64,000 bases of DNA from Sclerodactyla briareus. Its lineage: Eukaryota > Echinodermata > Holothuroidea > Dendrochirotida > Sclerodactylidae. The stretch covers positions 124,001 to 188,000 of the forward strand of contig JAODTK010005682.1 in the NCBI GenBank assembly GCA_026419785.1, written 5' to 3'. Positions 63,193-64,000 of the stretch are shown piece by piece. Both the position numbers and the translations under genes were made by a program. Each line of letters opens with the position of its first letter. Within the stretch, counting starts at the first letter, position 1. The notes beneath the pieces were generated by a model that searched no databases, was not told the origin of the DNA, and saw only the letters and a list, made by a program, of their open reading frames with translations.

Positions 63193-63945
63193 GTATCCTC
63201 CCCCTCCCTCCCTTACAAAACCCCTTGTCCATCAAACCCTCCCCTCATCAACTGCTTTTCCCAGAACACCCTTTATTCACCCACAAACCCCTTTCCCTCC
63301 TCAATACTACTCTCTCACCAAACCCCTCTCACACCGGCTGGAAAAGGAGGTTTATTAGGACAATGTCCATTTCAGCTTTGGTGCCTCCGGTTAATTCCAG
63401 CTCTGCCTCCTTGCCAACACCCTTCTTTCACAACACCCCTTCTCCACAACACTGCCTTTTCAACCAACAACCTTTCTCACCAATACCCCGTCTCATTACA
63501 CCTCTCCCCCCACCACACCCTTCCCCACCAACATCCTTCCCCCCAACACCTCCTTTCTTTCTCCACCAACAACACCTCTTCTTCACCAACACCCCCTTTC
63601 CCACCACTCCTCTTCCCTAGCAACACATCTTCTCACCAACACCACTGCTTTCTTCACCAGCACTCTTCCCCAACACCTCACTCCTTTCACAACTCCTCCT
63701 TCCCCACCAATAACCCTTCCCAACAATGCCCTTCACCAACAACACCCGTTCTCACCACCACCTTTTCTTCACCAACGTGCACCAACATTTCCCTCCCTTC
63801 ACCAACTCTCTCCTTTCACCACCAATAACCTTCCCCAACAACTGCCCGTACCAACAACACCTTCCTTCACAAACTCTTCTTCCCCCCAATGACCCTCCCC
63901 CCCTAACACCAATTTCCCAGAAAACAAAGCCCATCTCCTAATCAC
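63193..63945 (+). repeat. Pyrimidine- and CA-rich degenerate repeat
   Basis: Starts at the exon 37 donor. Degenerate CACCAACACC / TTCCCCAACAC units with almost no G for ~700 bases. The long proline/serine/threonine open frame here is compositional, not a protein. Confidence 0.85.
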
Positions 63946-64000
63946 ATCTGGGCTGTGCATGTTTCTACGTTACGTCACACAGCAATTAATGAACATCATC

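Noticed and set aside
2819-63192. Processed or dead pseudogene of DNAJC13
   Set aside because: Introns are present with GT-AG sites in the right phases, several exons are intact, and lesions are single-base losses at doubled bases. I cannot fully exclude an unprocessed dead copy without reads.
63097-63828. 243-residue open frame rich in proline, serine and threonine
   Set aside because: It starts out of phase inside exon 37 and continues into a low-complexity pyrimidine-rich intron.

Overview
The window is eukaryotic: AT-leaning DNA with GT-AG introns, tRNA-derived SINE-like repeats, LINE tails, MITE-like elements and many tandem repeats. One protein-coding gene is recognisable. Thirty-seven short exons on the + strand (about 2819 to 63192) spell out, in order, the N-terminal two thirds of a DNAJC13/RME-8 ortholog, the large endosomal J-domain co-chaperone. 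The first ~110 residues (left) and the last third (right) were not found in the window. The organism is a metazoan. The repeat content and protein divergence suggest a marine invertebrate deuterostome, possibly an echinoderm, but that is only a guess.

Layout: 1-2818 has no confident exon and one copy of a dispersed repeat (family E). Exons 1-18 (2.8-26.3 kb) encode the N-terminal PH-like region and the alpha-helical repeats that follow. Exons 19-23 (31.0-36.4 kb) carry the basic RKRRQR stretch, the first IWN repeat (NLIWN) and following helices. Exons 24-25 encode a GYF-like module. Exons 26-30 carry helical repeats and the second IWN repeat (EAIWN). Exons 31-33 (49.9-56.1 kb) encode the J domain with an intact HPD. 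Exons 34-37 continue into the C-terminal armadillo-like region.

Introns hold nearly everything else: a GC-rich ~290-bp satellite (13.2-14.4 kb), a 10-bp minisatellite (15.9 kb), a ~44-bp minisatellite of about 1.9 kb (31.75-33.67 kb), a nested higher-order repeat (52.2-54.5 kb), three minus-strand tRNA-derived SINEs of one family plus a plus-strand SINE of another, LINE 3' fragments, two MITE candidates, and an inverted pair of ~360-bp elements on either side of exon 18.

Three observations stand out. Two exons of this gene (exon 2 and exon 27) sit in short tandem arrays of decayed copies of their own exon/intron boundary. Exon frames are broken by many single-base losses although splice sites and residues are conserved, which fits consensus sequencing error better than gene death. 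The J domain is interrupted, just after HPD, by a 4.9-kb intron containing the higher-order repeat.
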